64,000 nt of DNA from Roseivirga misakiensis (GCF_001747105.1 NZ_MDGQ01000005.1:2542001-2606000); one strand, 5' to 3'; positions 34,592-43,878 are shown, counted from the first letter of the stretch. Numbers and translations are program-made. The notes: generated from the sequence alone by a model not told the origin.

Positions 34592-34846
34592 TTAGTTGGT
34601 TTTCGGTTTTACCATTTTTGGTCTTGCCATTGGCTTTTTTGTCACCTTTACTTCCTCTTCTTCCTGTAAAGGAAATGCTCTTCTTGTACTGTTAATTAAG
34701 AATAACTTTTGGGCAGTAAAGCTATCGGGGTGAACCTGGTTAAATAGTTCTTCAAATTCCCTGAATCTCTCTGGTTCACCTTGAGCAAACCCTTTCGGGT
34801 CAATCTTCTTTTTGATAAGGTAACTTTCGAAATTCATCTCGTCCAT
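34592..34846 (-). CDS. Small unknown protein upstream of kbl
   Basis: 84 residues without signal or membrane segment: a helical front part ([33 protein letters not shown] is one such stretch, residues 5 onward) and a basic, Pro-rich tail with several Lys-Pro pairs. I recognise no named family, though short proteins like this are common in Bacteroidota. It is probably cytoplasmic. It is the first gene of the kbl transcript, with one base between, and lies between kbl and tdh, so a link to threonine catabolism is possible but unproven. A TATATTTG element ends only 9 bases before its ATG, implying an almost leaderless message. Confidence 0.75.
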   Translation of the reverse strand: MDEMNFESYLIKKKIDPKGFAQGEPERFREFEELFNQVHPDSFTAQKLFLINSTRRAFPLQEEEEVKVTKKPMARPKMVKPKTN

Positions 34847-34854
34847 GACACAAC

Positions 34855-34862
34855 AAATATAT
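34855..34862 (-). promoter_or_regulatory. -7 element of the small gene-kbl transcript
   Basis: TATATTTG on the minus strand, an exact TAnnTTTG match. The predicted start of transcription would be only a few bases before the ATG at 34846. No TTG is seen at the ideal distance. Confidence 0.45.
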
Positions 34863-35015
34863 GTGATTTTACGGCTTAGAGAACGTATTTGAAATCGACT
34901 TTTTCGGAAAAAACTCAGTCCAAGGTCACCCTTACAACAGCATTTCCCCTTTTACCCTGCAAACGTTTTACATATTAAGCTGTTTAGTTAATATTGCAGC
35001 AAATAATTGAAATCG

Positions 35016-35975
35016 ATGGATAGGATATTAGTGATCGGCGCCTGCGGACAATTAGGTTCTGAATTGACCAATGAATTGGGCAAAATTTTCGGTAATGACA
35101 ATGTAATTGCCTCAGATATTTCAGCACCGAATGCCGCCATAGAAAACTTCCATTTCGAACAACTCGACGTAATGGATGCCGATCGGTTGGCCACCATAGT
35201 AGATTCACACGGCATCACTCAAATCTATCATTTAGCAGCAATTTTGTCTGCCAAAGGTGAAGAAAACCCTCAGTGGGCTTGGAATTTGAATATGACAGGT
35301 CTTTTGAACGTGTTAGAGTTAGCCAAGGAAAAAAACTTGAAGAAAATTTACTGGCCGAGCTCCATCGCAGTATTTGGGCCTTCTACCCCAATGGATAACA
35401 CGCCACAGCATACCGTTATGGACCCAAATACGGTCTACGGCATCAGTAAACTGGCTGGTGAGCGATGGTGCGAATACTATTTCGATAAATATGGTGTGGA
35501 TGTAAGGAGCCTCCGCTATCCGGGGCTAATCGGCTACAAGTCTTTGCCAGGTGGTGGCACTACAGATTATGCCGTAGACATTTATCATAAAGCGCTTTCT
35601 GGAGAACCATTCGAATGTTTTCTATCCGAGGATACTTACTTGCCTATGATGTATATGCAAGATGCAATTAAAGCCACCATCGATTTAATGCAAGCCCCAG
35701 CGGAACAGGTCAAAATTCGATCGAGTTATAACATTTCAGCAATTGACTTTTCGCCAAAAGAAATTGTAGCGTCCATTAAAGAGCACATTCCAAACTTTAC
35801 CGCTACTTATAAACCAGACTTTAGGCAGGCCATTGCCGACTCTTGGCCAAATAGCATTAGCGATGCCCAAGCACGAGAGGATTGGGGCTGGGATCACGCC
35901 TTTGATTTAACGAAAATGACATCCGATATACTAGAAAACTTACCTGAGCTTTTGGGTGACTTTCAAAAAGCGTAA
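35016..35975 (+). CDS. tdh: L-threonine 3-dehydrogenase, short-chain (SDR) type
   Basis: Extended-SDR enzyme oxidising threonine to 2-amino-3-ketobutyrate with NAD. The Rossmann motif is ILVIGACGQLGSEL near the start, the catalytic pair is YGISK (Tyr and Lys, about 141-145), and a Ser lies in PSSIAVFGPSTP. The length of about 319 residues and the GGGTTDYAVDIY and LPMMYMQDAI segments match the SDR threonine dehydrogenases rather than the zinc type. ATG 35016 is preferred over TTG 35007. It is divergent from kbl, which takes its product. Confidence 0.92.
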   Translation: MDRILVIGACGQLGSELTNELGKIFGNDNVIASDISAPNAAIENFHFEQLDVMDADRLATIVDSHGITQIYHLAAILSAKGEENPQWAWNLNMTGLLNVLELAKEKNLKKIYWPSSIAVFGPSTPMDNTPQHTVMDPNTVYGISKLAGERWCEYYFDKYGVDVRSLRYPGLIGYKSLPGGGTTDYAVDIYHKALSGEPFECFLSEDTYLPMMYMQDAIKATIDLMQAPAEQVKIRSSYNISAIDFSPKEIVASIKEHIPNFTATYKPDFRQAIADSWPNSISDAQAREDWGWDHAFDLTKMTSDILENLPELLGDFQKA

Positions 35976-36015
35976 ATGCAACATTTTCTTGTAGATTGGG
36001 GTCTAACCTACTGAT

Positions 36016-36618
36016 ATGTCAAAAAAGAAGCCGGCCATTTTAAAGTTTATCGCTGAATTACTGATTGTCTTCATTGGTGTTTACGGTGCCTTTGAACTCA
36101 ACAGATACCAACAAGCTGAAAGAGAAGACAAAATCAGAGAAAGGTATTTTAACAGTTTCATGTCTGAGCTGGTCAAACTTTCTGCGGACATCAGAGGAGT
36201 TCAAAAAGAAATTGACAAGGCCATATTAGATTTTGAGTCCAATCTTGCCGATGGGGATCAACCCAACCCTAAACCACTAAACATCTATTTTCAGGCCCCT
36301 ATGCTGATCACAAAAGCGGGTTTCAACGAAGATGTTTTTACGCAATTAGATCCAGGTTTAGCAGCAAGCTTGGGTGGTGGCTATGATAATGTTCAAATCG
36401 TTAGTCAAAACATTTCGGACTTTAATGACATGTGCAACAGGCAGTTGATTTCAAATCAACCGATTCAGTTTTATAACCGAAACGGAAGCCTAAAGCCCGA
36501 ATTCAATTGGTATTTAGAGGGATTAAAGAGACTTCAGCGATACATGAATAACTTATCCAATATGATCAATGGAGGGGCAATTCCGGCTACCGAAGAACTG
36601 ATTGAAGGGGTAAGTTGA
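36016..36618 (+). CDS. Single-pass membrane protein, DUF6090-like
   Basis: 200 residues with a short basic N-terminus, one membrane helix (about 9-27, ending in the E-L-N-R-Y pattern), then a helical extracytoplasmic part. The membrane segment followed by an ELNRYQQ-type stretch resembles the DUF6090 group of small Bacteroidota proteins of unknown function; the match is by general pattern only. It lies 40 bases after tdh in the same direction and may be read from the same promoter. Confidence 0.6.
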   Translation: MSKKKPAILKFIAELLIVFIGVYGAFELNRYQQAEREDKIRERYFNSFMSELVKLSADIRGVQKEIDKAILDFESNLADGDQPNPKPLNIYFQAPMLITKAGFNEDVFTQLDPGLAASLGGGYDNVQIVSQNISDFNDMCNRQLISNQPIQFYNRNGSLKPEFNWYLEGLKRLQRYMNNLSNMINGGAIPATEELIEGVS

Positions 36619-36686
36619 CACCAAACTGTCAAACCAATTACAACCAAAAAGTTGTTTCAGCTGTCTATTAAGGCAAACGTTGAAAA

Positions 36687-37181
36687 ATGAAGAAAATCTA
36701 CCTACTCATTATGATAGTTACCGTGACCTTTGGTTGCGATAATAAGAATGAGTCAAGAATTGAAAGACGCTACTTCGAAAATGTTGCCCTGACTCTGCCA
36801 GAAGACAACCCAGGAGCTTATGTGGAGTGGGAACAAGGTGATAAAACTGCGATCGTTTTTTCCTACCAACACGAGGACGATAAAAACATTTCTGACGATG
36901 AACTAACAGAACTTTTGTATATAGAAATTCCGAGAGACATTTCAGAATTCGATATAGACTTAGCTGCTAACCAAATTGAGTCTGAGATAGCAGTGTATTT
37001 TGTTCACTCGTGCTTCTGCTACTTTGAAGAACCCTTTACTTTTATAAAAAAGGAAATCAGTGGTAAAAAAGTATCCAATAACCAATGGAATGTGTCATTT
37101 GATATTATCGCGGAATTCGATGGCAGAGAATATCCACTTAAAGATACTGGCACCTACGTTTTAAGCAGCTTCGAAAACTAA
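36687..37181 (+). CDS. Small unknown lipoprotein
   Basis: 164 residues with a lipoprotein signal ending at Cys17 (TVTFGC), then an acidic domain (YVEWEQGDKTAIVFSY, and a CFCYFEEPF segment with two nearby cysteines). No family is recognised. It is probably periplasmic or anchored to the outer membrane. It follows the DUF6090-like gene by 68 bases and ends at a strong hairpin. Confidence 0.65.
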   Translation: MKKIYLLIMIVTVTFGCDNKNESRIERRYFENVALTLPEDNPGAYVEWEQGDKTAIVFSYQHEDDKNISDDELTELLYIEIPRDISEFDIDLAANQIESEIAVYFVHSCFCYFEEPFTFIKKEISGKKVSNNQWNVSFDIIAEFDGREYPLKDTGTYVLSSFEN

Positions 37182-37204
37182 AAAAGGGGCCTAAAGCCCC
37201 TTTT
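37182..37204. terminator. Bidirectional terminator between the small lipoprotein gene and icd
   Basis: A 9-bp stem (37182-37190 with 37196-37204) with T-rich tails on both strands, between convergent genes. Confidence 0.85.
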
Positions 37205-37225
37205 CGTTTTATTAATAGTCTTTAT

Positions 37226-38677
37226 TTATTCTCCTTGACTTAGAGAATAACCTCTTTCGCCGTCGAAATGGTATAAATGCTCTGTTTTGATAAAGTCAAA
37301 CCCAGCTTTTTGTACACTAAGCAGCAATTCTATCACATCAGAGTTATTCAAAATCTTTCCATCAGGGTTGGTAAACCTACATCTCCAGTGATCAGTTTTG
37401 AAAGTCTCCTCCATCCCGTTTGGATAAACAAGCACACCTCTATTAGAAATCAGTTTCAACTTTAAATTCTCAGTAGAAGCTACATTTAAGAGTTTATCAC
37501 CAATCGTATCAGGGTTTCTATTGTCCTCTCTCCAATCAATAAAAACATCTACCCCAACCAGTTCTTTCTTTTTGGCAGGTTTCTCAGCCACAGACACGTT
37601 GATCGCAACATCTTCATTGTATTTAACTGGGGCTAGTTTAGATGGCTTCTGCCCTAGCCTTTCAATCACGGCGTCAGCAAACTCCTTAGTACCTACTTTC
37701 TGAACACTTTGACCTTCTCGGTATATGTCACCGGTATGGATACCATCCTCCAGCGTTTTCAACCAAGCATTTTGGATCAATTCTGCCTTGTCTGCTTTAC
37801 CCAGCTGAACGAGCATCATAGTAGCGCCATTGAGTAAGCCCGAAGGGTTAGCAATATTTTTACCCGCTATATCAGGAGCTGAGCCATGAATGGCCTCAAA
37901 CATTCCGTGAGACATGCCAACATTAGATGAACCTGACATACCTACTGAACCAGCAACCTCAGCCGCGATATCAGAAATTACATCACCATATAAGTTTAGC
38001 GTAACTACCACATCAAGTGTTTCTGGCCTAGCAGCTACAACTGCAGACCCGATGTCTATAATCCAGTGGTCGGCCTCAATTTCTGGGTACTCTAACTTAA
38101 TCTTGTCAAAAATTTCATGGAACATACCATCAGTATGTTTCATGATATTATCCTTGGTCATACAAGTCACCTTTTGGCGACCGTAAGCTCTAGCATATTC
38201 GAAGGCATATCGAATGATCTTTTCACTCCCCGGATCAGAGATCAATTTCAGCGTTTGCACAACTTCTGAAGTCTGTTGATGCTCAATCCCTGCATAAAGA
38301 TCTTCCTCATTTTCCCTAACGATCACGATGTCCATTTTAGGAAAGAAAGAAGGAACATAAGGAACATAAGCTCTAAAAGGGCGAACATTAGAATAAAGAC
38401 CTAGTGACTTTCTTATCGTGACATTCAAGCTTTTATAACCACCGCCCTGAGGTGTAGTGATAGGCGCTTTTAAGAAAATCTTATTGTCTCTTAATGTCTG
38501 CCAAGACTCTGGGCTTATACCAGACTTATGGCCAGCTTTATAGACTTTCTCTCCTATTTCGATAGTATCGTAAGCCAAACCCACTTCCGCAGCATTCATA
38601 ATGCGCAGAGTAGCATCCATAATTTCTGGCCCAATACCATCGCCGTGGGCTACTGTAATCCTTGATTGTTCACTCAT
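37226..38677 (-). CDS. icd: Isocitrate dehydrogenase, Thermus-like form with C-terminal extension
   Basis: Oxidative decarboxylation of isocitrate to 2-oxoglutarate in the TCA cycle. The core isocitrate/isopropylmalate dehydrogenase fold occupies about residues 1-345, with the substrate Ser in NVTIRKSLGLYSNVRPFR, metal Asp residues in TLNLYGDVISD, and the HGSAPDIAGKNIANP cofactor segment. After a Lys/Pro linker (about 360-370) comes a C-terminal domain of about 110 residues (VFIDWREDNRNPDTIGDKL to the end), as in the Thermus thermophilus enzyme. It has 483 residues. The cofactor (NAD or NADP) cannot be settled by eye. Confidence 0.92.
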   Translation of the reverse strand: MSEQSRITVAHGDGIGPEIMDATLRIMNAAEVGLAYDTIEIGEKVYKAGHKSGISPESWQTLRDNKIFLKAPITTPQGGGYKSLNVTIRKSLGLYSNVRPFRAYVPYVPSFFPKMDIVIVRENEEDLYAGIEHQQTSEVVQTLKLISDPGSEKIIRYAFEYARAYGRQKVTCMTKDNIMKHTDGMFHEIFDKIKLEYPEIEADHWIIDIGSAVVAARPETLDVVVTLNLYGDVISDIAAEVAGSVGMSGSSNVGMSHGMFEAIHGSAPDIAGKNIANPSGLLNGATMMLVQLGKADKAELIQNAWLKTLEDGIHTGDIYREGQSVQKVGTKEFADAVIERLGQKPSKLAPVKYNEDVAINVSVAEKPAKKKELVGVDVFIDWREDNRNPDTIGDKLLNVASTENLKLKLISNRGVLVYPNGMEETFKTDHWRCRFTNPDGKILNNSDVIELLLSVQKAGFDFIKTEHLYHFDGERGYSLSQGE

Positions 38678-38712
38678 AATTTAAAAAAGTATTTACCTCC
38701 AAAATTTCACGG

Positions 38713-38720
38713 CAAATGTA
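38713..38720 (-). promoter_or_regulatory. Putative -7 element of icd
   Basis: TACATTTG on the minus strand lies 36-43 bases before the icd ATG. A GGAGGT sequence (38695-38700) follows it, but at about 17 bases from the start codon it is too far to be a normal ribosome-binding site. Confidence 0.45.
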
Positions 38721-38803
38721 ATCACCACCGAATCATTATTGAAATTGTAAACCTTCAATTTGAAACATTGTTTATGAATGGAAAATATTCGCTGCCAATA
38801 GTA

Positions 38804-38811
38804 TACTTTTG
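38804..38811 (+). promoter_or_regulatory. Putative -7 element of the enoyl-CoA hydratase gene
   Basis: TACTTTTG fits TAnnTTTG, 49 bases before the ATG at 38860, in the divergent region shared with icd. No TTG lies at the best distance. Confidence 0.4.
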
Positions 38812-38859
38812 TAAGCTCTTACTGACCCTTAACTTTGAATTTTAGCTCAATTAAGAATC

Positions 38860-39645
38860 ATGACTAATTATAAAAACCTCCTATTTGAAAATCAGGACGG
38901 CATAGTACACCTAACAATTAACAGACCTGACAAACTCAATGCACTAAATGTAGATACAATCGCTGAAATCAAGTCGGCCTTTGAAGTCATCTATGACGAC
39001 GCATCCATCAAAGGAGTTATTGTAAAAGGAGCTGGTGAAAAAGCTTTTGTTGCAGGAGCCGATATCACTGAAATTGCAGAACTGACCGAGGTGAATGCAA
39101 GAAAATTTGCGGAAGCGGGACAAGAAGCTTTTGCGGCGATAGAAAATTGCCACAAACCAGTCATCGCTTTAGTCAATGGGTTTGCTCTTGGTGGTGGTTG
39201 CGAATTAGCTATGGCTTGCCACATGCGAGTGGCTACAGCTTCTGCTAAGTTTGGCCAGCCAGAGGTAAATCTTGGTATTATACCAGGGTATGGTGGCACA
39301 CAAAGACTGACTCAACTAGTGGGCAAGGCTAAATCTTTTGAACTTTGCATGACCGGAGACATGATAAAAGCTGATGAAGCGTTACAATTGAGATTAGTCA
39401 ACCATGTTGTCGATTCTATCGAAGAAGGCGTAGCAAAATCAGAAGAGATCTTAAATAAAATCATGGCGAAGGCGCCAGTAGCTATAGGACTTGTGATAGA
39501 CTGCATTAATGCTGTCCAAAATGAACAAGAAAATGGCTACCAGACCGAAGCCAATGGATTTGCAGCTTGTACAAAAACTGATGACTTTGAAGAAGGTACT
39601 GCCGCATTTCTAGAAAAAAGAAAAGCTTCTTTTACGGGCAATTAA
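38860..39645 (+). CDS. Enoyl-CoA hydratase (crotonase)
   Basis: Hydrates trans-2-enoyl-CoA to 3-hydroxyacyl-CoA, or dehydrates in reverse. It has 261 residues. Both catalytic glutamates are visible: Glu115 (GGGCELAMAC) and Glu135 (FGQPEVNLGIIPGYGGTQRL). The oxyanion-hole segment AFVAGADI (63-70) and the C-terminal KRKASFTGN are typical. With both acids it is a better true hydratase than the PaaG-like paralog at 5.9-6.7 kb. It could serve fatty acid or butyrate-type metabolism; no beta-oxidation partners are adjacent. Confidence 0.9.
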   Translation: MTNYKNLLFENQDGIVHLTINRPDKLNALNVDTIAEIKSAFEVIYDDASIKGVIVKGAGEKAFVAGADITEIAELTEVNARKFAEAGQEAFAAIENCHKPVIALVNGFALGGGCELAMACHMRVATASAKFGQPEVNLGIIPGYGGTQRLTQLVGKAKSFELCMTGDMIKADEALQLRLVNHVVDSIEEGVAKSEEILNKIMAKAPVAIGLVIDCINAVQNEQENGYQTEANGFAACTKTDDFEEGTAAFLEKRKASFTGN

Positions 39646-39660
39646 TCTAATCAGAGATAC

Positions 39661-39683
39661 AGAAGTTGCTTAGTGCAACTTCT
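39661..39683 (+). terminator. Hairpin after the enoyl-CoA hydratase gene
   Basis: A 9-bp perfect stem (39661-39669 with 39675-39683) starts 15 bases after the stop codon but is not followed by a T run, so termination would need rho or be partial. The rest of the gap to 39810 shows no gene. Confidence 0.45.
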
Positions 39684-39810
39684 AATAAACGGCTTGCAAG
39701 CGGTGTAAATTCGCGCTTCAACCATCAAAGAAGGGTGAATATTGCATACTTCGCATGCTGAAAATTGTACATTGCATTTTTAAGCCATTCCTAAAACCAA
39801 TGATGGCTCA

Positions 39811-41325
39811 ATGAGTCAAATAAAAAAACTTGCAGGACAGACCGCATACTACGGTATAAGCAGTATACTCGGCAGAGTATTAAATTTTCTGCTTTTACCA
39901 ATCTGGACAGGTCGGCTGGAAACAGATCAATACGGCGCAGTTACCGTTTCTTATGCCTATGTAGCCCTATGCCTGATCGTTTTCACCTTCGGTATGGAAA
40001 CGGCTTTTTTTCGGTTTTCTGGCAAGGAAAACAATCCTAAAATTTACAACAGTAGTGCCACTGCCGTATTAACAATATCGGGCATATTATCTACTTTAAT
40101 CTTCCTATTTGCAAACCCAATAGCGGGTCTTTTGGGTAGTGGGGTTCAAGAGTCGTACATCCAATACTTGGCTGTTATCCTCTTCATTGATGGTATGGTG
40201 GCGATGCCTTTTGCTAAGCTTCGACTGGAACAAAAAGCGCTCAAATTTGCCATTATTAAAGTCACGGTTATTTCAGCCACGATCATCTTGAATTTACTAT
40301 TCATAGCGGTCTTGCCAGATATCTATAACGGTGCTTACCTGGAAAGTCTTCAGGCTTCGGTACAAAGATTTTACAATCCAGATTATGGGATCGGGTACAT
40401 TTTTCTGGCCAATTTAGTCGCAAACTCCTTATACCTGCCACTACTTTGGAAACAGTTCATTCAGATTAAACTACAAATAGACTGGCAGACATTTAAACCA
40501 ATGCTAGGATACGCCTGGCCGATCTTTTTAATGGGTTTGGGAGGCATTTTCAACGAGCAAGGTTATGCACTTATTTTAGAACATGTAGCTACCGATGATT
40601 TGGCTACTACACCGAAAGATGCGCTTGGTATTTTTAGTAGTGCCTTTAAGCTTAGCGTAATTATGATGCTCGGAATTCAAGCCTTCAGGTATGCCGCCGA
40701 ACCGTTCTTTTTTAGCCATGCCGATAATAAGCAAGCGCCCGCCTTATTTGGTAGAATAATGCACTACTTTGTCTGCTTTAATTTAGTCGTATTGGTAGCG
40801 GTTGCGCTGAACATTGAATTGATTAGCGATGTTTTCCTCAGAGACGATGACTATAAGCAAGCCTTATTCGTACTACCGATTCTGCTTGTTGCAAAACTTT
40901 TTTACGGAATTTATGTAAACCTCAGTGTCTGGTTTAAATTGACTGACAAAACAATTTACGGTACTTATTATGCCTTAATTGGAGCGGTAATTACACTAAT
41001 AGGCAACATACTATTGATCAAACACCTTGGGTATTACGGTAGCGCTTTGACGGCATTGGCCTGTTATGGTACCATGAGCATATTATGTTACCTAAAAGGA
41101 CGTCAAGCCTTTCCAATACCATACAATTTCAAACCACTATTCATTTACCTTATCCTAGCGCTCGCTATTGTTTACGGAGCAGATTTGATCGTCATTTCTA
41201 ATACTTGGATGGCTTACGGAATCGACATTTTAATAACTTTAGTCTTTGTGTTTGTAATGTATTGGCTAGAAGGTAGAAACATTCAATATAAACCAGTTAA
41301 ATCAAACAATCCCCAAGCACATTAA
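39811..41325 (+). CDS. Polysaccharide flippase (Wzx/MATE-like)
   Basis: 504-residue integral membrane protein with about 12-14 helices, starting SQIKKLAGQTAYYGISSILGRVLNF, the usual start of the oligosaccharide flippase family (Polysacc_synt with a C-terminal extension). It should move lipid-linked saccharides across the inner membrane for surface polysaccharide or O-antigen. No glycosyltransferase or polymerase gene is nearby, so the substrate is unknown. The TPR gene follows after 50 bases. Confidence 0.85.
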   Translation: MSQIKKLAGQTAYYGISSILGRVLNFLLLPIWTGRLETDQYGAVTVSYAYVALCLIVFTFGMETAFFRFSGKENNPKIYNSSATAVLTISGILSTLIFLFANPIAGLLGSGVQESYIQYLAVILFIDGMVAMPFAKLRLEQKALKFAIIKVTVISATIILNLLFIAVLPDIYNGAYLESLQASVQRFYNPDYGIGYIFLANLVANSLYLPLLWKQFIQIKLQIDWQTFKPMLGYAWPIFLMGLGGIFNEQGYALILEHVATDDLATTPKDALGIFSSAFKLSVIMMLGIQAFRYAAEPFFFSHADNKQAPALFGRIMHYFVCFNLVVLVAVALNIELISDVFLRDDDYKQALFVLPILLVAKLFYGIYVNLSVWFKLTDKTIYGTYYALIGAVITLIGNILLIKHLGYYGSALTALACYGTMSILCYLKGRQAFPIPYNFKPLFIYLILALAIVYGADLIVISNTWMAYGIDILITLVFVFVMYWLEGRNIQYKPVKSNNPQAH

Positions 41326-41375
41326 ATTGTATAAACTTAACTGCCGATTAATTCGTTTCTTGAGTTATTAAACCT

Positions 41376-43133
41376 TTGAGGGCACTTTCCACCATATCAC
41401 TAATTACACTTTTACTTTCCACAATCATCTTTGATGGCGTGGCACAGCGGAAGAAAAAAGGTGCCGAAGAAAACTTAAAGGAAGAAACAACGCCATATGA
41501 AATGGCCAATGCAGAGTACCTCATGATTGAGGCGCAGAAGTTCTTCTTACTAGAAGATTACCAAAAGGCACTAGCCTTTCTTGAACAATCCATAGAAGTA
41601 GACCCGGATAACCACGCCGCACATTTCAAAACAGCAGAAGTTCATTTAATCCTTGGCGAAAACACAAAAGGCCTTACAGCGATAGATAAAGCCATAGAGA
41701 TACAACAAGACAATAAGTACTACTATGTCTTAGCCGCTCAACTTCATAAAGCAAGTAATGATTTTCAAGGCGCGGCACGTTACTACGAGCTCATGATGGC
41801 AAATGCTTCCAATTACAATTCCTATTTAATTGAGGTCACCAAAGTTTATGAGGAATTCGGAGCTTTTGAAAAAGCTATTTCGGTACTTGACGCAGCCGAG
41901 AAAAGCGAAACAGGTCTTACCTTCGACCAAAAATTCAGAAAAGTAGACTTACTGACCAAAACAGGAAAGTCAAAAGCTGCACTCGATTATTTAGCCGACT
42001 TGAATGCGCAGAATCCGGGGAACGCTAATATATTATTTAGGTATGCCTCTGCCCTTACCAATAACACACAAGTCGGTCGTGCAATCGAAGTATTGGAGTC
42101 AAGTAAGCTTAACACCAATGACTTGAAACTTCTACTAGCCGAAAACTATTTGAGTGCCGGTTTGCTAGACAAACAAAAGGAGATGTTGCTCTCCGTTTAT
42201 AATGATTCTGAAGCCAACCTAAGCATCAAAACCTTGCTACTCGGACAATGGGCATTTTCGAGTGATCTAGCAGAAAACGCATATCTAGTTGATAGTCTTC
42301 AAACACAATTAGAAAAAGATTATCCAGAAGAAGCCATTGCGCTTGAAAACGGTGGACTGATATATTCTAAGCTTGCACAAATATCTACGGGTGCAGATCG
42401 TGAAAACTTTGAACTAAAAGCTATTGAGCGATACAAACGACTAACTGATTTAAGCCCAGGAAATTTCGAGGTGTGGAAAAAAGTATTGGCATTTGAAGAC
42501 GAGAATGAAAAATGGTCTGAACTGGCAAAAGACGCTGAAGAAGCCTTGGATTTATTCCCTAATCAAGTACTGTTTTACCTGTATCTCGCTAGTGCAAACC
42601 AAGGACTTCAAGCGTATGATGAAGCCGAAAGTCTTTTAAAACAGGCATTGAGAATGACTGCCAGTAACCAAATGCTGAAAAGTCAAGTACTAGGCAAACA
42701 AGGTAGTTTAGCCCTAGCTAAAGGAGAAGAACAAGCCGCGATTAGCCTTTTCGAGCAATCCTTGACTTTAGACCCTCCACACCCAGAAAGTCTAGCCATC
42801 TATTCGGCCTTCCTCACAACATCTGACCCTCAAAAAGCTATTGCATTAATTGACCCAGTGCTTGCTTCATCTTTTAAAAGTCTGCCATTTATTAGGATTA
42901 AGGCGTCTGCACTTTTTAATTTAGCCGATTATACTGGGGCATATGAAGTATTAAACTCGGGATTGAGTGAATTTCCTGTTCAAAGGCGTGGAAACATGTT
43001 AGAGCTTTTAGGCGACATCCTTTTTAAGCTCAATAGAGTTGAAGAAGCGGTAATACAGTGGAAAGAGGCAAAAAACTTAGGAGGTACTTCAGAAAAAATA
43101 GATCAAAAAATTGAGAATAAACAATACAACTAG
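41376..43133 (+). CDS. Secreted/periplasmic tetratricopeptide-repeat protein
   Basis: 585 residues: a signal peptide (ending DGVAQ near residue 23), a basic patch (RKKKG), then TPR helices through most of the protein (ALAFLEQSIEVDPDNHAAHFKTAEVHLILGE is the clearest unit, and others recur near 105, 350, 420 and 540). TPR proteins of this kind act as scaffolds for envelope complexes. The start is TTG 41376: an in-frame TGA lies 15 bases upstream and no ATG precedes the signal peptide. Its end overlaps the start of the DUF4292 gene by 23 bases. Confidence 0.82.
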   Translation: MRALSTISLITLLLSTIIFDGVAQRKKKGAEENLKEETTPYEMANAEYLMIEAQKFFLLEDYQKALAFLEQSIEVDPDNHAAHFKTAEVHLILGENTKGLTAIDKAIEIQQDNKYYYVLAAQLHKASNDFQGAARYYELMMANASNYNSYLIEVTKVYEEFGAFEKAISVLDAAEKSETGLTFDQKFRKVDLLTKTGKSKAALDYLADLNAQNPGNANILFRYASALTNNTQVGRAIEVLESSKLNTNDLKLLLAENYLSAGLLDKQKEMLLSVYNDSEANLSIKTLLLGQWAFSSDLAENAYLVDSLQTQLEKDYPEEAIALENGGLIYSKLAQISTGADRENFELKAIERYKRLTDLSPGNFEVWKKVLAFEDENEKWSELAKDAEEALDLFPNQVLFYLYLASANQGLQAYDEAESLLKQALRMTASNQMLKSQVLGKQGSLALAKGEEQAAISLFEQSLTLDPPHPESLAIYSAFLTTSDPQKAIALIDPVLASSFKSLPFIRIKASALFNLADYTGAYEVLNSGLSEFPVQRRGNMLELLGDILFKLNRVEEAVIQWKEAKNLGGTSEKIDQKIENKQYN

Positions 43134-43878
43134 GACCCTCCTTTGGCTATTAGCCCTAAGTGCCACGCTAACGATTCAGAGTTGTAGCAAAAAGTTCTTA
43201 GGCTTCCGCTACGACCCCAAAGCAGAGCTTTCCTTAGAAGAAATAGAATTCGATTACTTCTCTTCACGAACGAAGTTCAAGTACAAGGATGGCAACAAAA
43301 AGAATAAGGCGACCGCCAATATTCGGATAAAAAGAGACAGCCTTATTTGGTTTACCCTTACCAACGGAGTAATTGAAGGTGTTCGAGGACAAATCACCCA
43401 AGATTCACTGGTTTTAATCGATCGATTAAACAAACAAGTGATCAGATATAGCTTTGATGATTTAACCAAGGAATTCAAATTCAAATTCAATTACGATCTA
43501 TTTCAAGCCGTACTAATTGGGGATATGCCATTTGAAGTATCTCAAGAAGATGTACTTGAGAAACAGAACAACAACTACATTGTGGCGCAAACCAATGGCG
43601 ATATGACTATTAGAAATAAAATCAGCTCTAAAACACGCCGTTTAGAAAACCTAAAAGCAAGTACTTCGCTGAATAAAAACACGTTAGAATTAAAATATGC
43701 TGATTTTAAGCTGTTAGATGACAAGCCATTTGCTTTTAAAGCTTTAATGACGCTCACATATTTTCCGGAGGGCAAAAAAGAAGAAGCCACCATAGATATA
43801 GAACACAATAGAGCAAGAATAGAAACTAAACCGCTACGTTTCCCTTTTAATATACCAGCACGCTATGAGCGTAAGTAG
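43111..43878 (+). CDS. DUF4292 lipoprotein
   Basis: 255 residues with a lipobox ending at Cys25 (TIQSC), then a LolA/LolB-like beta-rich domain typical of DUF4292 (RIKRDSLIWFTLTNGVIEGVRGQIT; later the LKYADFKLLDDKPFAF strands). By fold similarity it may handle lipoproteins or lipids between membranes, which is inference. It begins with TTG 43111 inside the end of the TPR gene, and its last 14 bases overlap the start of the EnvC-like gene, so the three genes form a tightly coupled operon. Confidence 0.85.
   Translation: MRINNTTRTLLWLLALSATLTIQSCSKKFLGFRYDPKAELSLEEIEFDYFSSRTKFKYKDGNKKNKATANIRIKRDSLIWFTLTNGVIEGVRGQITQDSLVLIDRLNKQVIRYSFDDLTKEFKFKFNYDLFQAVLIGDMPFEVSQEDVLEKQNNNYIVAQTNGDMTIRNKISSKTRRLENLKASTSLNKNTLELKYADFKLLDDKPFAFKALMTLTYFPEGKKEEATIDIEHNRARIETKPLRFPFNIPARYERK

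Noticed and set aside
38695-38700. GGAGGT on the minus strand as the icd ribosome-binding site
   Set aside because: It lies about 17 bases from the ATG, too far for normal use, and most genes here show no such sequence; Bacteroidota rely little on it.
39690-39790. GC-richer stretch with small palindromes (CTTGCAAG, GCATAC...GCATGC) between the hydratase and flippase genes, considered as an attachment site or small RNA
   Set aside because: No tRNA, integrase, terminator with T run or paired repeat supports either reading.
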